In this document: positions 36,510 to 50,297 of the stretch, in pieces | How the letters are laid out: every line of letters begins with the position of its first letter | How positions within the stretch are numbered: position 1 is the stretch's first letter | Source of the DNA: Alteromonadaceae bacterium | GTDB lineage: Bacteria > Pseudomonadota > Gammaproteobacteria > Enterobacterales > Alteromonadaceae | Direction of reading: 5' to 3' | NCBI GenBank assembly: GCA_027013165.1 | Contig: JALUXV010000170.1 | Location: forward strand, 1-64,000 | DNA length: 64,000 nucleotides | Position numbers and translations under genes: made by a program | Notes under the pieces: model-generated | The model's input: only the letters and a program-made list of their open reading frames with translations | Databases searched by the model: none | What the model was told of the DNA's origin: nothing

Positions 36510-36920
36510 TTGTTAGACGTGAACAAGCTACGGGATAAAGTGACAAACAGGCTGACTGAACAAGGATTAAACTTAGCGAAAAAAGGGATCTTGGTTCAAG
36601 TCGTAATAGCGCTTTTTCTTTCTCTTTTTTTAGGTGTTTTGTTGAGCGGCCATGCAGCGATTTCAGCACTAGCTGGTGCAATGGCGAGTATTCTCCCTAC
36701 CTGTATTTTCACGCTGTTTGCGTTCCGTTATGGCGGTGCTACGCAAAGCAATCTAGTGGCGAAGAGCTTCAGCCAAGGCTCAAAAGTTAAATTGGCACTG
36801 ACGACAATATTATTTGTTATCGCTTTTGCAGGATTAAACGCATTGCCGATTATTGTGTTTATTTCGTATGCGGTAACCACGGCCAGTCACAGTTTGGCCA
36901 TGCTGTGTTTTGATAAGTAA
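36510..36920 (+). CDS. atpI: ATP synthase subunit I
   Basis: Small multi-TM protein upstream of atpB (GHAAISALAGAMASILPTCIFTLFAFRYGGA). Confidence 0.85.
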   Translation: MLDVNKLRDKVTNRLTEQGLNLAKKGILVQVVIALFLSLFLGVLLSGHAAISALAGAMASILPTCIFTLFAFRYGGATQSNLVAKSFSQGSKVKLALTTILFVIAFAGLNALPIIVFISYAVTTASHSLAMLCFDK

Positions 36921-37003
36921 TAAAAATAAACAAACAACACTATCAAAACAAGAACAGCACGATAGAACAGTTAACGATTTCTACACTTTACAATTTGGGT
37001 TAA

Positions 37004-37840
<837 letters not shown>

Positions 37841-37893
37841 AAAAAGTATTGAACCGTGTTGATTCGCCTGGAAACCATCAGCACGGTTTATAA

Positions 37894-38178
<285 letters not shown>

Positions 38179-38215
38179 TCAATACTCTAGCGAACTTTTA
38201 TGAGGAGAGGCGATA

Positions 38216-38686
38216 GTGAATATTAACGCCACTTTTATTGGTCAATTAATCGCCTTCGCTGTGTTCGTGGTGTTCTGCATGAAATATGTATGGCCGCCGC
38301 TAATTGCAGCGATTGAAGAACGTCAGAAGAAAATCGCCGATGGGCTTGAAGCTTCTGAACGTGCAGAGAAAGACCTAGAGCTTGCTCAAGCGAAAGCTAC
38401 AGAGCAGCTTAAAGATGCGAAAGCGCAAGCAGCTGAAATTATCGAGCAGGCTAAAAAGCGTGCCAACCAATTGGTTGACGACGAAACGCAAAAAGGCCAT
38501 GCGGAACGCGAGAAAATCATCGCTTCTGGTTATGCCGAAATTGAAGCTGAACGTAATCGTGCCAAAGAAGATCTACGCAAACAGGTTGCTGCTTTAGCAA
38601 TCGCGGGTGCACAACAGATCATTCAACGTGAAATCGATGCTGCAGCGCAAAACGACATTGTTGAAAAACTTGTCGCTGAGCTTTAA
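38216..38686 (+). CDS. atpF: F0F1 ATP synthase subunit B
   Basis: [44 protein letters not shown]. Confidence 0.97.
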   Translation: MNINATFIGQLIAFAVFVVFCMKYVWPPLIAAIEERQKKIADGLEASERAEKDLELAQAKATEQLKDAKAQAAEIIEQAKKRANQLVDDETQKGHAEREKIIASGYAEIEAERNRAKEDLRKQVAALAIAGAQQIIQREIDAAAQNDIVEKLVAEL

Positions 38687-38700
38687 GAGGGAGATGAGCC

Positions 38701-39234
38701 ATGTCTGAATTGACAACCGTTGCTCGTCCTTACGCTAAAGCAGCTTTCGATTTCGCTGTCGAGAAAGGTGTTATTGCCCAATGGCAAGACATGCTGGCTT
38801 TTGCCGGTGCGGTAGCAAGCAACGAAGAAATGCACTCGTTATTAACGGGTTCAGTTGCTGCTGAAACACTGGCCGATGTTTTTATTAACATCTGTGGCGA
38901 GCAGCTCGACGAACACGGCCAAAACCTAATTAAGGTGTTGGCAGAGAATAAACGTATATCTGCGTTGCCTGAAATTTCAACCTTGTTCGATGCGCTTAAA
39001 GCAGACTACGAGAAAGAAATTGAAGTAGACGTAACGTCAGCGTCAGAGTTGACCGATGCACAGCAAACTGAGCTTAGTGCGTCTTTAGAAAAACGTTTGG
39101 CACGTAAAGTGAAGCTTAATTGTAACGTGGACCCTGCCCTGATTGCCGGATTTGTAGTAAAAGCCGGTGATACAGTTATTGATGGTTCCGTAAAATCGAA
39201 ATTGAACCGTCTCGCAGACGCGTTGCAAGCATAA
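38701..39234 (+). CDS. atpH: F0F1 ATP synthase subunit delta
   Basis: [44 protein letters not shown]. Confidence 0.97.
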   Translation: MSELTTVARPYAKAAFDFAVEKGVIAQWQDMLAFAGAVASNEEMHSLLTGSVAAETLADVFINICGEQLDEHGQNLIKVLAENKRISALPEISTLFDALKADYEKEIEVDVTSASELTDAQQTELSASLEKRLARKVKLNCNVDPALIAGFVVKAGDTVIDGSVKSKLNRLADALQA

Positions 39235-39241
39235 CGGGGAT

Positions 39242-40789
39242 ATGAGCATGCAACTTAATTCCACTGAAATTGCTGAACTGATCAAGAAAAGAATTGAACA
39301 GTTCAATGTAACCAGTGAAGCACGCAATGAAGGTACTATTGTTGGTGTAACCGACGGTATTATCCGCATTCATGGCCTTGCAGATGTAATGCAAGGTGAA
39401 ATGATCGAGCTTCCTGGAAGCCGCTACGCAATTGCACTAAACCTTGAGCGAGACTCAGTTGGTGCGGTTGTTATGGGTCCTTATGCCGACCTACAAGAAG
39501 GCGTAAAAGTACAATCTACTGGTCGTATCCTAGAAGTACCTGTTGGTAATGCGCTACTAGGCCGTGTTGTAAACACGCTTGGTGAGCCAATCGACGGTAA
39601 AGGTGCGATCGAAGCTGACGGCTTTGAGCCGGTTGAAAAAATTGCACCTGGTGTAATCGAACGTCAATCGGTAGACCAGCCAATTCAAACTGGTTATAAG
39701 TCAGTTGATGCTATGATTCCAGTTGGCCGTGGCCAGCGTGAGCTTATCATCGGTGACCGTCAGTGTGGTAAAACAGCAATGGCTATCGACGCTATTATCA
39801 ACCAAAAAGGTACAGGCATTAAGTGTGTGTACGTAGCGGTTGGTCAAAAAGCGTCTACTATCGCTAACGTAGTACGTAAACTAGAAGAGCACGGTGCACT
39901 AGACCACACTATCGTGGTTGCAGCTTCTGCTTCTGAGTCTGCTGCGCTTCAATACCTAGCGCCTTACTCTGGTTGTACTATGGGTGAATACTTCCGTGAC
40001 CGCGGTGAAGACGCGCTTATCGTATATGATGATTTGTCAAAGCAAGCTGTTGCTTACCGTCAAATCTCATTGCTACTTAAGCGTCCTCCTGGTCGTGAAG
40101 CATATCCTGGTGACGTATTCTATCTTCACTCGCGCCTACTAGAGCGTGCTGCACGTGTAAACGAGCAATACGTAGAGCGCTACACTAACGGTGAAGTTAA
40201 AGGTCAAACTGGTTCACTTACTGCGCTTCCAATTATCGAAACGCAAGCAGGTGACGTATCAGCATTCGTACCTACTAACGTAATCTCAATTACTGACGGT
40301 CAGATCTTCCTAGAAACTGACTTGTTCAACGCAGGTATCCGTCCAGCGGTTAACGCTGGTATCTCGGTATCTCGTGTTGGTGGTGCTGCACAAACAAAAA
40401 TCATCAAGAAACTAGGTGGTGGTATCCGTCTAGCACTTGCTCAGTATCGTGAACTTGCGGCGTTCTCGCAGTTTGCTTCTGACCTTGATGATGCTACTCG
40501 TGAACAGCTAGAACACGGTGAGCGCGTAACTGAGCTTATGAAGCAGAAGCAGTACGCTCCACTTTCTATTGCTGACATGGGTGTTTCACTGTTCGCAGTA
40601 GAGAAAGGGTTCCTTAAGGGCATCGAGCTTAACAAAATCCTAGATTTTGAAGCTGCTCTTCACTCGTTCATGAACAGCGAACATGCTGAGCTGATGAAGA
40701 CTATCAACGAAACAGGTAACTACAACGACGAGATTGCCGGCAAGTTGAACGACGCTTTAACTAACTTTAAAGCGACACAAACTTGGTAA
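39242..40789 (+). CDS. atpA: F0F1 ATP synthase subunit alpha
   Basis: [34 protein letters not shown]. Confidence 0.99.
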   Translation: MSMQLNSTEIAELIKKRIEQFNVTSEARNEGTIVGVTDGIIRIHGLADVMQGEMIELPGSRYAIALNLERDSVGAVVMGPYADLQEGVKVQSTGRILEVPVGNALLGRVVNTLGEPIDGKGAIEADGFEPVEKIAPGVIERQSVDQPIQTGYKSVDAMIPVGRGQRELIIGDRQCGKTAMAIDAIINQKGTGIKCVYVAVGQKASTIANVVRKLEEHGALDHTIVVAASASESAALQYLAPYSGCTMGEYFRDRGEDALIVYDDLSKQAVAYRQISLLLKRPPGREAYPGDVFYLHSRLLERAARVNEQYVERYTNGEVKGQTGSLTALPIIETQAGDVSAFVPTNVISITDGQIFLETDLFNAGIRPAVNAGISVSRVGGAAQTKIIKKLGGGIRLALAQYRELAAFSQFASDLDDATREQLEHGERVTELMKQKQYAPLSIADMGVSLFAVEKGFLKGIELNKILDFEAALHSFMNSEHAELMKTINETGNYNDEIAGKLNDALTNFKATQTW

Positions 40790-40846
40790 TCAATGGTGCT
40801 GGTGTTTAACCACCAGCGCATTCGTTGAGTAATCGGAGAGATAGTC

Positions 40847-41707
40847 ATGGCCAGCGGTAAAGAAATAAAAGGTAAGATTGGGAGTATTAAAAATACTCAA
40901 AAAATTACCAGTGCGATGGAAATGGTTGCCGCGTCTAAAATGAAAAAGGCGCAGGAACGCATGGCCTCTGGTCGTCCATACGCACAAAATATGCTTAAAG
41001 TGATTGGTCACATTGCCAATGGTAGCTTGGAGTATCGCCACCCTTATTTGGAAGAGCGAGAAGTCAAGCGTGTTGGTTACATCGTGATTTCTACTGACCG
41101 AGGCTTATGTGGTGGCTTGAACACCAACGAATTTAAGCTCGTTGCCAAAGACGTCCAGAAATGGAAAGAACAAGGCGTAGAAGTAGATTTCGCTGCATTG
41201 GGTTCGAAGGCGTGTTCTTTCTTCAACCGTTTCGGTGGTACGTTGTTAGCCGCTGAATCAGGTTTAGGTGACAAGCCATCGGTAAGCGATGTAGTGGGTG
41301 TTGTACGCGTTATGCTTAACGCTTACGACGAAGGTAAATTGGACCGAGTGTTCTTGGTATTCAATGACTTCGTAAACACGATGACACAGGCACCTGTGAT
41401 CAATCAGTTATTGCCTTTGCCAAAGTCGGAAGACGAAGAATATCAGCATCGTTGGGACTACATTTACGAGCCAGATCCAAAGGAAATTTTGGAAGCATTG
41501 ATGGTTCGTTACATTGAGTCTCAGGTGTATCAGGGTGTTGTAGAAAACGCAGCTTCTGAACAAGCAGCGCGTATGGTTGCCATGAAGGCAGCAACCGACA
41601 ACGCAGGCAACCTTATTGATGAGTTGCAACTGGTGTACAACAAAGCGCGTCAAGCCGCAATCACACAAGAAATTAGTGAGATTGTTGGTGGTGCCGCAGC
41701 GGTGTAG
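40847..41707 (+). CDS. atpG: F0F1 ATP synthase subunit gamma
   Basis: [29 protein letters not shown]. Confidence 0.99.
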   Translation: MASGKEIKGKIGSIKNTQKITSAMEMVAASKMKKAQERMASGRPYAQNMLKVIGHIANGSLEYRHPYLEEREVKRVGYIVISTDRGLCGGLNTNEFKLVAKDVQKWKEQGVEVDFAALGSKACSFFNRFGGTLLAAESGLGDKPSVSDVVGVVRVMLNAYDEGKLDRVFLVFNDFVNTMTQAPVINQLLPLPKSEDEEYQHRWDYIYEPDPKEILEALMVRYIESQVYQGVVENAASEQAARMVAMKAATDNAGNLIDELQLVYNKARQAAITQEISEIVGGAAAV

Positions 41708-41728
41708 GCAAAGGTTTAGATAAGATAA

Positions 41729-43126
<1,398 letters not shown>

Positions 43127-43185
43127 TGATGCGGCTGGCTTAGCCAGCCCATAGTTTTGCGAATGTACCTAATCAGGAGGTTCAC

Positions 43186-43599
43186 ATGGCAATGACAGTA
43201 CATTTGGACGTAGTAAGCGCAGAGAAGCAAATCTTCTCTGGTCTTGTTGAAACGATTCAAGTGACAGGTAGCGAAGGTGAATTGGGTATCCACCCAGGTC
43301 ACGCGCCGCTTATCAGTGCTATTAAACCTGGTATGGTGCGTTTGGTTAAACAGCACGGTGAAGAAGAAATGATTTACGTTGCTGGTGGTGTACTAGAAGT
43401 ACAACCGGGCAATGTCACCGTTCTTGCTGATACTGCTGTTCGAGCTGAAGATCTTGATGAGCAGGCGGCACAAGAAGCCAAACGACGTGCTGAAGAGCAT
43501 ATCGCCAACCCAGGCGCAGACTTTAATTACGCAGAAGCGGCTCATGAATTGGCAGAAGCCATTGCACAGCTTCGCTTAATACAAAAATTGCGTAAATAA
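43186..43599 (+). CDS. atpC: F0F1 ATP synthase subunit epsilon
   Basis: [26 protein letters not shown]. Confidence 0.98.
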   Translation: MAMTVHLDVVSAEKQIFSGLVETIQVTGSEGELGIHPGHAPLISAIKPGMVRLVKQHGEEEMIYVAGGVLEVQPGNVTVLADTAVRAEDLDEQAAQEAKRRAEEHIANPGADFNYAEAAHELAEAIAQLRLIQKLRK

Positions 43600-43616
43600 A
43601 CGAGCATTTTGTTTAA

Positions 43617-43642
43617 AAACCCGCCTAATGGCGGGTTTTTTG
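43617..43642 (+). terminator. Rho-independent terminator of the atp operon
   Basis: AAACCCGCC-TAAT-GGCGGGTTTTTTG. Confidence 0.9.
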
Positions 43643-43770
43643 TTTGCAGCCACACCTTACATAGCTTAATGTATGTCACTGGTATAACCACGCCTAAGTG
43701 TTACACACGTTCAGTACTGACCAGTGCTTTTTGTAGGCCAATGTAAACGTGTAATTAGCACGCTGTAGTC

Positions 43771-44757
43771 ATGAAGTTTAATCTTTACTCCCATTCGCAA
43801 AACTCGATGTCTATCGGGTTTTATCCACTCATAACAACAATATTATTGCTTGTTGTTCATTACTTTACCGGTGCACTAGATTGGCCGGCCGACGGTGATG
43901 TGCAAGCGCAACGAGACTTTAATTCTGCCATTGGTATGTCAGCACTTACAGGGTACTTTTGGTTTGCAATAAGATTGCTTCATCAAAACGTAGCTAGTTC
44001 CCTAATTTCATTGTTAGTAAAGTCTAACCAATTGAGTCAGTTTTCTCGGCATCGCTCTTTACTCACCTTGGAGTTTAAGCATCACATATTCAATACTGCG
44101 GTAGTGTCCATTCTTATTACAGTATCTTACGTGGTGGTAGAAGGCTTACTTTCAACTAAACAAGAACTGCGGGTTCTTGTTCTTACGGCTACCGCCGTAC
44201 CGTTTTGGTTTCTAATGTGGCTTTATCTTATTCAGTTAACGTCGAATATTCGTTATCTGTCAAATCATATACTGACCAAGGTAGCGAAAGGTAACGATTA
44301 CTTAACATCACTTGTAGTCTTAGTTAGATTGGGAGTGGCGAATGCCTTTATTTCTTTAGGGGCGATAATTATCGTGCCTATATTTTGGTTTAAGAAAAGC
44401 ATTCCGTCCTTAGATTTGTTTATCCTCACCTTATTTACGGGGATACTACTAGGTTATCTTTGCTTACCCGTATATCGCTTCAAAAAACGTCTGAGAGAAG
44501 AACAACAAGTGCTTTTGCTTGATATAGAGAACAAAATCAAGCGCGAAATTAAAACATATAAAGAATCGCAGCAAGGCGATATCAGTCGTAAGGTTGAATT
44601 ACTTGAAAGCGAAAAAGAAGTCGTGAGTACAGTGTCATCAGGCGTACTTCTGTTTAGAGATCACGCGCGCATGACAACAATGGCACTTCTTGTACCCCTC
44701 TCGTGGGGAATAATTAAGATGATAGAGTGGCTTGTAGCAAATTCGATTACGCAGTAG
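43771..44757 (+). CDS. Hypothetical multi-pass membrane protein
   Basis: Several hydrophobic segments, charged C-terminal coiled region (EEQQVLLLDIENKIKREIKTYKESQQGDISRKVELLESEKEVV); no family recognised. Confidence 0.6.
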   Translation: MKFNLYSHSQNSMSIGFYPLITTILLLVVHYFTGALDWPADGDVQAQRDFNSAIGMSALTGYFWFAIRLLHQNVASSLISLLVKSNQLSQFSRHRSLLTLEFKHHIFNTAVVSILITVSYVVVEGLLSTKQELRVLVLTATAVPFWFLMWLYLIQLTSNIRYLSNHILTKVAKGNDYLTSLVVLVRLGVANAFISLGAIIIVPIFWFKKSIPSLDLFILTLFTGILLGYLCLPVYRFKKRLREEQQVLLLDIENKIKREIKTYKESQQGDISRKVELLESEKEVVSTVSSGVLLFRDHARMTTMALLVPLSWGIIKMIEWLVANSITQ

Positions 44758-44790
44758 TCTGGTCTATTGACGAATTTTGGAGGGAAGCCT

Positions 44791-45390
44791 ATGCGTATAT
44801 ACGGCGACAAGCGTTCAGGGAATTGTTACAAGCTTCAACTATTACTTGCCCTACAGGGTAAAACTTGTGAATGGATTGACGTAGATATTCTCAAAGGTGA
44901 GACCCGAACTAACGGGTTTTTAGAAAAATCGGCGAATGGCAAAATTCCGATTTTAGAATTTGATGATGGAAGGGTGATATCTGAATCTAACGCTATTATG
45001 CATTATCTTGCGTCAGGCTCGCCTTTAATACCAAGCTCAACTTATGACTTTGCCAAGTTACTACAATGGCAATTTTTTGAGCAATATAGCCATGAACCTT
45101 ACATCGCGGTAGCTCGATATATCAATATCTACCTCGGCATGCCGCAAGAACGCAAAGCTGACTTTGAAGCGAAGCAAGCTGGTGGCTACAGTGCCTTGGA
45201 AGTGATGGAACGACAACTCAACCAAACTCCTTTCTTGGTGGGAGACAGCTTAACACTGGCAGATATTTCTTTGTTCGCTTATACCCATGTGGCTCATGAA
45301 GGAGGCTTTGATTTAACGCCATTTCCCGCAGTGAGAAACTGGATAACTCTCATTAAAGATCAAAAAGGGTTTATTCCCTTACAAAGCTAA
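44791..45390 (+). CDS. Glutathione S-transferase family protein
   Basis: MRIYGDKRSGNCYKLQLLLALQGKTCEWIDVD; NGKIPILEFDDGRVISESNAIMHYLA. Confidence 0.92.
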   Translation: MRIYGDKRSGNCYKLQLLLALQGKTCEWIDVDILKGETRTNGFLEKSANGKIPILEFDDGRVISESNAIMHYLASGSPLIPSSTYDFAKLLQWQFFEQYSHEPYIAVARYINIYLGMPQERKADFEAKQAGGYSALEVMERQLNQTPFLVGDSLTLADISLFAYTHVAHEGGFDLTPFPAVRNWITLIKDQKGFIPLQS

Positions 45391-45977
45391 TCTTTTGCTA
45401 GGCTTCGCCTGTGGTGAATAGGCCCGCGCCAGTGGCTTTGCATAGCACTTTGGAGTTTATACAAGGGTGAAGAATCTATTCCGTATATACATTCAAGCGC
45501 ATAAGCTGTGGCTTCTAACGTAGACAACCCTGCTTCCATCTTAGTATGGCGTATCGCATACTTTGATTTAGGGGCGTGGTTAAAATGAAAGCTTGGAAGA
45601 GTGTTCAACCAGGTGTGTTGTTGCATTATCCCAAATGCTTGTCGCCAACTTCCATCAATAACAACAAGGTTTTTGAGGCGCGTAGAAAGTGTGTGTTGGT
45701 GGTCTTCCAGGGCTTCACTGTTATCGCTGGGATACAATATGGCTGAGTTGGTTGGCAGTAGTCTTTGCATAAGCGCATTTATGCTGTGTAAGTCGTCATT
45801 CGCTATAATTTTCGTGCGCTGGTTGGTTAGTGCGATAAGTTTAGCTGTATTTTTGGCGTGAGAGGCTTCTTTTGAATGCTGCAAAATATAGAGATTTAAT
45901 GGAATGGATAAAGGTTCCAGAGCACTGCATACACATGTGAATAACGGATAATTACAATGGTCACAATATGCTCTCAT
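45387..45977 (-). CDS. DTW domain protein (tRNA-uridine aminocarboxypropyltransferase family)
   Basis: CDHCNYPLFTCVC; LVVIDGSWRQAFGI. Confidence 0.85.
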   Translation of the reverse strand: MRAYCDHCNYPLFTCVCSALEPLSIPLNLYILQHSKEASHAKNTAKLIALTNQRTKIIANDDLHSINALMQRLLPTNSAILYPSDNSEALEDHQHTLSTRLKNLVVIDGSWRQAFGIMQQHTWLNTLPSFHFNHAPKSKYAIRHTKMEAGLSTLEATAYALECIYGIDSSPLYKLQSAMQSHWRGPIHHRRSLAKD

Positions 45978-46065
45978 TTTTATTCTAAACTCACAAACGG
46001 CAAAAATATTGGCTACAATTGTAATGCATTACAGCCATTTTTTATAAATTGGGTCTTTCTCTGAT

Positions 46066-46404
46066 ATGCTCCAACCATCAATGTCAGAGAAAATCTTAAC
46101 AACCTTGGCATTGGTTCCGCCGGGTGTGGTTGTGAGTTACGGTCAACTTGCCGACCTTGCTGGATTGCCCGGAAGAGCGAGGTATGCTGGTCATTGCCTT
46201 AAAAAGACGAGTGAAGTTGTAAACTGGCATCGGGTATTGCGTTCAAATGGACAAATAGCATTTCCAGAAAATACCTTAAATTACAATTTGCAGTGCGAGA
46301 AATTGAAATCTGAAGGTGTTGAAGTTAAAAATGGTAGAGTCAATATGAAACGTTTTGGTTGGATACCAGATACTTATACATTGCTCTCGGTCCTCAAATA
46401 TTAA
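46066..46404 (+). CDS. MGMT family / alkyltransferase-like (ATL) protein
   Basis: VPPGVVVSYGQLADLAGLPGRARYAG; NWHRVLRSNGQIAFP with Trp where MGMT has catalytic Cys. Internal Met at MSEKILTT may be the true start. Confidence 0.88.
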   Translation: MLQPSMSEKILTTLALVPPGVVVSYGQLADLAGLPGRARYAGHCLKKTSEVVNWHRVLRSNGQIAFPENTLNYNLQCEKLKSEGVEVKNGRVNMKRFGWIPDTYTLLSVLKY

Positions 46405-46456
46405 TAAGAAAGGCCATAGCCTCTACTCGCAAAATTCGATAGATGAAATTTATAAA

Positions 46457-47665
46457 ATGACACCGTCACCACTGAAAAAAATTACCATCAATGAGTTAAA
46501 ACCCGGAATGTATGTACATCATATAGATGAACAAAAAGGGCGATTGTCGGTAAAAAATCAAGGGAGAATATCGTCACAAGCCTCTGTTGAATTGCTTAAA
46601 AAGCGAGGCGTTAAATCACTGACTATTGATACGTCGAAAACCCTAGCAGTTGATGATGTAAATAGCGACGATGAGTCTGACAACACGAGCAAATGTTTAG
46701 AGCAGCAGTCAAATGGCCCAAAAGTGTCATTAGAAGACGAACTAACTCGCGCTACAAAACTCCATCATCAGGGTAAGCAAATACAGAAGTTGTTGTTGTC
46801 GAGTGTGAAAAAAGGACTTCCGTTTGACGATAAAATACCCCGTGCATTTTCTAAGAATCTCGTTTCTTCAGTAGACAGAAATCCAGATGCACTGTTGTGT
46901 TTAACTAAGATCCGTGAAAAAGATGATTACTTATTTGAGCACTCGCTCAATGTTGCGATACTCCTAGCTCATTTTGCTCGCTACTTAGGAATGTCTGACA
47001 GTGAAGTGCAAGATCTTTCCTATGCTGGCTTTCTTCACGATTTAGGGAAAATCCAAGTCCCTGATGAAATATTGCACAAGCCCGGCCGTCTAACAGATGA
47101 AGAAATGCTAGTGATGAAAGGCCATGTCACATTTGGTGTGGATTATTTAAAGCAAACTGATATTGCTCCACCCCTTATACGCGCCATTAGTGAGCATCAT
47201 GAGAGACTCGATGGACTTGGCTATCCCGCAGGTGTTTCGGGTGATGATATTAGTCGAGCAGGACGAATGCTTGCGATAGCAGATATGTACGATGCCTTGG
47301 TGGCCGACCGAGTATATAAAAAGGGAATGCCAAGTCAGAAAGCCTTTGCCATTCTTATTAATGATGCACCAGAGCGTTTAGATGAAGTGCTAGTGAGACA
47401 ATTCATTAAGTGTATGGGCTTATATCCAGTGGGAAGTGTAGTACTTTTGTCAAATGAGCGGTTAGCTATGGTTACTGCGCAGACTGATAACCCTCTTACA
47501 CCGAATGTTAAGGTGTTTTATTCGGCGCGAAACAATCACTTTTTAGAAGCGAAAGATATTTCGCTAAGTAGCGAACCCCGAATAACCATTGTTAAAGCAG
47601 TCAAGGCGGGGGACTATAACATCGACATAAATGCATTTTTCGAACGCTCCGTATCAGTCGGTTAA
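46457..47665 (+). CDS. HD-GYP domain phosphodiesterase with N-terminal DUF3391-like region
   Basis: ITINELKPGMYVHHID; FLHDLGKIQVPDEILHKPGRL; SEHHERLDGLGYPAGVSGDDI. Start set to MTPSPLKK. Confidence 0.9.
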   Translation: MTPSPLKKITINELKPGMYVHHIDEQKGRLSVKNQGRISSQASVELLKKRGVKSLTIDTSKTLAVDDVNSDDESDNTSKCLEQQSNGPKVSLEDELTRATKLHHQGKQIQKLLLSSVKKGLPFDDKIPRAFSKNLVSSVDRNPDALLCLTKIREKDDYLFEHSLNVAILLAHFARYLGMSDSEVQDLSYAGFLHDLGKIQVPDEILHKPGRLTDEEMLVMKGHVTFGVDYLKQTDIAPPLIRAISEHHERLDGLGYPAGVSGDDISRAGRMLAIADMYDALVADRVYKKGMPSQKAFAILINDAPERLDEVLVRQFIKCMGLYPVGSVVLLSNERLAMVTAQTDNPLTPNVKVFYSARNNHFLEAKDISLSSEPRITIVKAVKAGDYNIDINAFFERSVSVG

Positions 47666-47789
47666 TAGTTTCTGTTTAGCTGCCATTCATCTTTAGCGAC
47701 GTATACTTTGGCTGTATTTAAGAAGGGCAACAAACGCACTTCATTATCCAACGTGTGGTTCAACACAATTTTTATTTTTTGGAGTCATC

Positions 47790-48419
47790 ATGAAACACTA
47801 TATTTTCACGGGAATTGTTGTTTCCACTTTGTTCATCGGTGGATGTATGAGTACCACTAACAATGCGCAGCGAGGCGCAATGATTGGCGCGGTTTTAGGG
47901 GCTGTTCTAGGTAAAGCCACAGGAGATCATGATAAAAGCCGTTATGCGTGGGGAGCTGCCGTCGGAGCAATCGCAGGTGGCGCTATTGGCAGCTATATGG
48001 ATAAACAAGAAGAGGCACTCAGGGAGCAATTGTCTGACACTGGGGTACAGGTGGTCAGAGAAGGCGACAACTTACGCCTAATCATGCCTGGTGAAATTAC
48101 TTTTGCGACCAATAGCTCAACCATTAGCACGAGTTTTCACCCCGTGTTACAAGATGTAGCCACAGTCATTAATCAATACGAGAAAACCATATTGATGATA
48201 AAGGGCCACACTGACGACGTAGGCTCAGAGGAATATAACCAAGGGCTTTCAGAGCGAAGAGCCGGTGAAGTATCTAGTATACTTACTCAATTTAATGTGA
48301 ACCCAACCCGTATTACTTTGGTGGGCATGGGAGAGTACGAACCGAAAGTGCCCAATACCACAGAGGCAAATAGACAAATCAACCGCCGTGTAGAACTAGA
48401 GATCCACCCGCTGACCTAA
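47790..48419 (+). CDS. OmpA-family outer membrane lipoprotein with glycine-zipper
   Basis: Lipobox FIGGC; GAVLGAVLGKATG; IKGHTDDVGSEEYNQGLSERRAGEVSSIL. Confidence 0.9.
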   Translation: MKHYIFTGIVVSTLFIGGCMSTTNNAQRGAMIGAVLGAVLGKATGDHDKSRYAWGAAVGAIAGGAIGSYMDKQEEALREQLSDTGVQVVREGDNLRLIMPGEITFATNSSTISTSFHPVLQDVATVINQYEKTILMIKGHTDDVGSEEYNQGLSERRAGEVSSILTQFNVNPTRITLVGMGEYEPKVPNTTEANRQINRRVELEIHPLT

Positions 48420-48426
48420 TCAAGTT

Positions 48427-48891
48427 TTAAGGGGTGTATGCCTTAATTTGGTCGGCGATATCGTCGGCCAAAGCGTTGGGTACGGGAATGACTAAGTGAT
48501 ACTGGGCAAACTTCCACTGTCCATTTAATTTCTCTAACACTCCTGTACCACGTGTTACGCCTAAGCTCTCGTTACAAAGTAACTCGTCAAACCACGCTAC
48601 GTTACCCGTGGTAGAAAAGTAGATATTTCGCTCTGTTACCCTATACGTCCATCCCTTTCCCTTGTCGAAATAAGGCGTGGCGTAAGCTTTAAATTCTTCT
48701 ACGGTCCAAGTCTCACTGGCATCAGTACCAATAAAAATAGCCTCGTCGTCAAACAGCGCAAAGTAAGCTTGCCCATTGGCTTCTGATGCAAACGTGTGCA
48801 ACGCATCAATGGTGTTTGCAACGTCATCATGGTCGTGTGACAGTGCATAGGCTGATGTAAAAAGGCAAAAAAAGATGGTTAATGCGCGCAT
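48427..48891 (-). CDS. Periplasmic SnoaL/NTF2-like protein
   Basis: Signal peptide; IDALHTFASEANGQAYFALFDDEAIFIGTDASETWTVEEFKAYATPYF; NVAWFDELL. Confidence 0.75.
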   Translation of the reverse strand: MRALTIFFCLFTSAYALSHDHDDVANTIDALHTFASEANGQAYFALFDDEAIFIGTDASETWTVEEFKAYATPYFDKGKGWTYRVTERNIYFSTTGNVAWFDELLCNESLGVTRGTGVLEKLNGQWKFAQYHLVIPVPNALADDIADQIKAYTP

Positions 48892-49004
48892 AAGTTTCCC
48901 AAGGTATTTACTTTACTCATGCTAAATAATGCGGCAAAACAAGGGAAATGTCACAAAGATAAAAACAGTGTCGTACAAACTCATGTACGACACTGGACTA
49001 GACT

Positions 49005-50297
49005 TTATGGTTGTGAGCTTTTTACCCCGTCGCCTTGCTTGTTGAAAGACGGGAGGTCATTTAACACATCTACCGAAAACTCCACATTGTTAAACAGCAA
49101 TGGATAATAAAACTGTCTAAGGTCAGCGTGGTATTGCCTGATACTGGCCTCGTACGCCATCATTGCGTGGGTATTGGTATCTGCAATCGCCGTCATTACT
49201 CGTTGCGTAAGCATGGGCGGAGACACCCAGGCGATGTAACTGGCTAGCTTATCGCGACGCTGAATAGCCTCTCTGTACGATGAAGACAAGGGGGCTGCGG
49301 TTTGATCGCCAACTTGCTGAAACGCGTAGTACCATTTCCACTCAAACAGAGAGTTCATGTCTGTCTTGTCAGCCCATTGTGGGTGAGTTGCTAGAAATTC
49401 GTCCCACGTGGCTGAAAAGGGTAAATCCCAGGCTCCGTTAACGGCTTCTCGTTGGGTTAATACAATTTGACCGCCGCTAGGGCTTTGCACTGCTGACTTA
49501 ATAATAGTGTCACCCGCGACAGGGATCATCACGGTAATAAGCAGCCATATTCCAAGTAGCGATGAGGCAACGCGAGCCGAGTTCATCGACGCAAAGCGTT
49601 TGATACCTCCAATAGCAAAGGCAATAGTAGTCCACACTGCAAGATGAATTATGGTAATAGCAACCACGAGTGCTACGTTCAGTGCACTAGCTCCAGTGAC
49701 TATCGCACCAACCACAAAGGGGAGCATTATTGCAACTCCTAGCGCAGCGCTTTGTACGGCAGCACGTGTAAGCCATAAGGCTCTTTGATTGCTGGTGGTA
49801 ACCGTCAGTAAATCAAATCGTCCTGCTTCTTTTTCGCCTGAGCGTAAATCATGAAGTAGCAATATGACAAACAAAGGCATGAGCACACTGATCAAAAATG
49901 CGTAATCAAAACGTCCTACTAGCGATAACTCTGGGTTATCGGCATCGGTCTCATAGATTTGACCTTCAAGGGCAAGCATGCGAATTCTATGCTTCCATGG
50001 AAACACGTCTCGTTGACCCATGGCCGCAAATGCCATAGGCGATGGTTCGGCGTAGGTAAGGTGAAAGGTATAGTATGCCGCGCTACCAAAATCACTTTGA
50101 TGAGACTGCACATTAACTCTGTCTGTGTGGTCTTTTTCGAGTAATCTAGCAATGGTTGCATGTTGGGTTTGTGTTTCAGTAATACCACTCCACACCGCAA
50201 AAACAGACAACACAAATGCCGCTAAAACAAACGCTACGCGATATTTTTGCTTGGCAATGAATGTTGCTTCCCGTTTTATATCATTGAAATAACTCAT
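49005..50297 (-). CDS. ABC transporter permease (DUF3526-like), subunit 2
   Basis: N-terminal TM then extracytoplasmic region, DLRSGEKEAGRFDLLTV permease motif; paired with the next gene and an ATPase. Confidence 0.78.
   Translation of the reverse strand: MSYFNDIKREATFIAKQKYRVAFVLAAFVLSVFAVWSGITETQTQHATIARLLEKDHTDRVNVQSHQSDFGSAAYYTFHLTYAEPSPMAFAAMGQRDVFPWKHRIRMLALEGQIYETDADNPELSLVGRFDYAFLISVLMPLFVILLLHDLRSGEKEAGRFDLLTVTTSNQRALWLTRAAVQSAALGVAIMLPFVVGAIVTGASALNVALVVAITIIHLAVWTTIAFAIGGIKRFASMNSARVASSLLGIWLLITVMIPVAGDTIIKSAVQSPSGGQIVLTQREAVNGAWDLPFSATWDEFLATHPQWADKTDMNSLFEWKWYYAFQQVGDQTAAPLSSSYREAIQRRDKLASYIAWVSPPMLTQRVMTAIADTNTHAMMAYEASIRQYHADLRQFYYPLLFNNVEFSVDVLNDLPSFNKQGDGVKSSQP

Noticed and set aside
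48541-48560. CACGTG cores (near 48549 and 49404) as extra parS sites
   Set aside because: Flanks (GTACCACGTGTTAC, TCCCACGTGGCT) depart strongly from the parS consensus.
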